A stretch of 64,000 nt of DNA from an uncultured Alcanivorax sp. Its GTDB lineage: Bacteria > Pseudomonadota > Gammaproteobacteria > Pseudomonadales > Alcanivoracaceae. The notes under the pieces were generated by a model. The model searched no databases, was not told where the DNA came from, and saw only the letters and a list, made by a program, of their open reading frames with translations. Positions within the stretch are counted from its first letter, which is position 1. Every line of letters starts with the position of its first letter. Where the stretch lies: positions 372,001-436,000 of the forward strand of contig NZ_CAMYIV010000011.1 of assembly GCF_947258575.1 (NCBI RefSeq), in the 5' to 3' direction. The position numbers and the translations under genes are program-made. Positions 62,347-64,000 of this stretch are shown piece after piece.

Positions 62347-64000
62347 CCGCGATGGAGCGCTTCGCGCACCTGTTGCTGGGAAACCGGTTTGCTCAGGTAG
62401 TCATCCACGCCGGCGTCGCGGGCTTTTTGTACATAATCGCCGGTGGCATGGGCTGACAGGGCGATAATCCAGCAATGTGGGTGAGCGGTGGATGCCTGCT
62501 CCAGGGTGCGGATTTCCCGGGTTGCCTGGTAACCGTCCATCACCGGCATCTCACAATCCATGAAGATGATGTCCCAGTAACCGGGTTGTTCGCCAACCAG
62601 TTCCAGAGCCTGCTCGCCGTCACTTACCAGGGTCGCGTAGATACCCAGGGATTTGAGAATGCTGTCGATCACCAGCTGATTGACCGGGTTATCTTCGGCC
62701 ACGATCACGTTCAGGGCGTTGCCCTTGTCCAGCACGATGGCGGGTTCTTCAGCGCTTTGTTGGGCAAGCTGTTCGTCATGGCCGGTGAGTAGGCTGCGTT
62801 TGAGAGCCTGACAGGAGAACGGCGTTTCGATCAGCAACAGGTTCTCGGGCAGATTGTCGCTCAGCGGTTTGCCGGTGGGGTGTAGCAGTACCAGCACCGG
62901 GTTACCGAAGTGTTGTTTCAGCCGTTGCACATACTGCGGGTTTTCCAGCACCGCATGCTCGGCGATGACAAAGTCCACCGGCCGTGACGGATTGGCCGGA
63001 TCCAGAGCGCTTTCCACATCACGGTATTCCAGGGTCTTGGCTCCCCAGCGCGTGAGAATCTGGGACAGGCTCAGCAACTGGGCCGGGGTATTGGAAATGA
63101 GCAGGGCACTGCGGTTGCTCAATACCGGTTTGCTTTGCGGTTTTTCCACTTCCACCGGCAGGGACAGCCAGAAGGTGGCGCCACGGCCCAGCGAGCTGGA
63201 CACACCGATATCGCCATTGAGCAGTTCGATCAGCCGTTTGCAGATCACCAGCCCGAGACCGGCGCCAGTATGTTTGCCCTTGCCGGACAGCTCGTGGAAT
63301 GCCTGGAACAAACTGTTCTGCTGCCCTTCGTCCAGGCCGACACCGGTATCCACCACTTCAAACATCAGCACGCAGAGGTTTTTTTCATTCACCGGTTGTT
63401 TCACGGTGACGTGCAGCGAGACATTGCCTCGCTCGGTGAATTTGAAGGCATTGCTGAGCAGGTTGGTAATGATCTGCTTGAGACGGATCGGGTCGGTCTT
63501 GATGCGTTCGGGAACGCGGCTGTCGATATGGATATACAGCGGCAGTTGTTTCTCGCTGGAACGCAGGGCAAACAGCCGCACACAGTCGTCGACAATGCTT
63601 TCCAGCTGCACGCTCTGGTAATCCAGCTCCAGCTTGCCGGATTCAATCTTGGAATAATCGAGAATGTCGTTAATGACGGTGAGCAGGGACTGGGTGGACT
63701 GGTAGATGGTGCCCACATACTGAGCCTGCTGCTGGGTCATGGAGGTGCGACGCAGCAAGTCGGTCATACCCATGATGCCATTCATGGGGGTGCGGATTTC
63801 ATGACTCATGGTAGCCAGGAATTCGCTCTTGGCATGGTTGCGAGCGCCGGCTTTGAAGGCTTCCATTTCCGCAATCGCTTTTTCGCGAATGGAGTCGGAA
63901 TGGGCTTCCTTGAGTCGGCTGATGCGCCGGGCCAGCGCCAGTGACAACAGAATGACTTCCAGGAACACACCGGTCTGGACCAGGTTTTCCGTGAGGCTGG
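62313..64000 (-). CDS. Hybrid sensor histidine kinase, 7TMR-DISM type (5' end outside window)
   Basis: The frame enters from the right edge. The first visible residues ([20 protein letters not shown]) match the last helix of a 7TMR-DISM sensor module. Then follow a coiled coil, HisKA ([18 protein letters not shown]), HATPase_c with N and G boxes ([37 protein letters not shown]), a degenerate receiver, and a C-terminal receiver ([36 protein letters not shown]). The first receiver lacks the phospho-acceptor Asp ([14 protein letters not shown]). At least 560 residues are visible. It is convergent with, and overlaps, the preceding kinase gene. Confidence 0.92.
   Translation of the reverse strand, partial: SLTENLVQTGVFLEVILLSLALARRISRLKEAHSDSIREKAIAEMEAFKAGARNHAKSEFLATMSHEIRTPMNGIMGMTDLLRRTSMTQQQAQYVGTIYQSTQSLLTVINDILDYSKIESGKLELDYQSVQLESIVDDCVRLFALRSSEKQLPLYIHIDSRVPERIKTDPIRLKQIITNLLSNAFKFTERGNVSLHVTVKQPVNEKNLCVLMFEVVDTGVGLDEGQQNSLFQAFHELSGKGKHTGAGLGLVICKRLIELLNGDIGVSSSLGRGATFWLSLPVEVEKPQSKPVLSNRSALLISNTPAQLLSLSQILTRWGAKTLEYRDVESALDPANPSRPVDFVIAEHAVLENPQYVQRLKQHFGNPVLVLLHPTGKPLSDNLPENLLLIETPFSCQALKRSLLTGHDEQLAQQSAEEPAIVLDKGNALNVIVAEDNPVNQLVIDSILKSLGIYATLVSDGEQALELVGEQPGYWDIIFMDCEMPVMDGYQATREIRTLEQASTAHPHCWIIALSAHATGDYVQKARDAGVDDYLSKPVSQQQVREALHRGQVATPSGISG

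Overview
The window looks like a chromosome segment of a gammaproteobacterium of the Alcanivorax/Pseudomonas type. This is inferred from the high G+C content, the Rnf/Rsx operon with nth and metG nearby as in pseudomonads, and an unusually dense set of acyl-CoA genes of the kind seen in hydrocarbon- and lipid-degrading marine bacteria. No rRNA, tRNA, integrase, transposase or CRISPR array was seen.

Layout. 1-2.2 kb: CheA (runs off the left edge) and a CheY-type regulator. 2.6-7.8 kb: an AcrAB/MexAB-type RND pump without its own outer-membrane channel, divergent from a TetR repressor, with an AcrR-like palindrome between them. 8.1-19.5 kb: acyl-CoA ligase, a complete LivHMGFK ABC importer, an enoyl-CoA hydratase/3-hydroxyacyl-CoA dehydrogenase fusion and a two-subunit acyl-CoA dehydrogenase. 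The ligase and fusion-enzyme promoters share a 32-nt element next to the -35 box. 19.8-28.8 kb: two oxidoreductases of the MDR superfamily, a ketopantoate-reductase-like protein, a 1117-aa Ig-like lipoprotein coupled to an OmpW-type porin, and an MBL-fold hydrolase. 28.9-34.3 kb: membrane protein, acyl-CoA dehydrogenase, thiolase and glutaryl-CoA dehydrogenase. 34.4-43.8 kb: mixed housekeeping and hypothetical genes (YbaY-like lipoprotein, YiaW/YiaV pair, YigZ, dienelactone hydrolase, Nth, GltS, hemerythrin). 44-50.5 kb: rsxABCDGE, with a repeat-expanded RsxC. 50.7-52.7 kb: class V aminotransferase and a small lipase. 52.8-54.3 kb: A+T-richer small genes separated by attC-like sites, resembling an integron cassette cluster without an integrase. 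54.5-57.8 kb: small hypotheticals, an MpaB-type oxygenase and a class II aldolase. 58-64 kb: metG and two convergent, 3'-overlapping hybrid sensor kinases.

How the genes may work together. Ligase, importer, PimC/PimD-like dehydrogenase pair, hydratase/dehydrogenase, thiolase and glutaryl-CoA dehydrogenase could together import an exogenous (possibly dicarboxylic) acid, shorten it by beta-oxidation and drain the C5 end product through glutaryl-CoA to crotonyl-CoA. This is inference from gene content.

The most unusual feature is in the intergenic DNA. At least seven spacers carry inverted-repeat elements whose arms are runs of 7-bp units, mostly beginning with AG (ACCACAG leads the units in two of them), around unrelated cores. 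Single-armed arrays also occur at gene 3' ends. The heptad differs between families (AGTTRAA, AGCTNCA, AGTTAAY, AGNNNCG, ACCACAG/AGGGCAC) but the architecture is the same. They lie among GTAGGAGC-type REP hairpins, one of which encloses a heptad element, and a 265-bp element with perfect 32-bp terminal inverted repeats.
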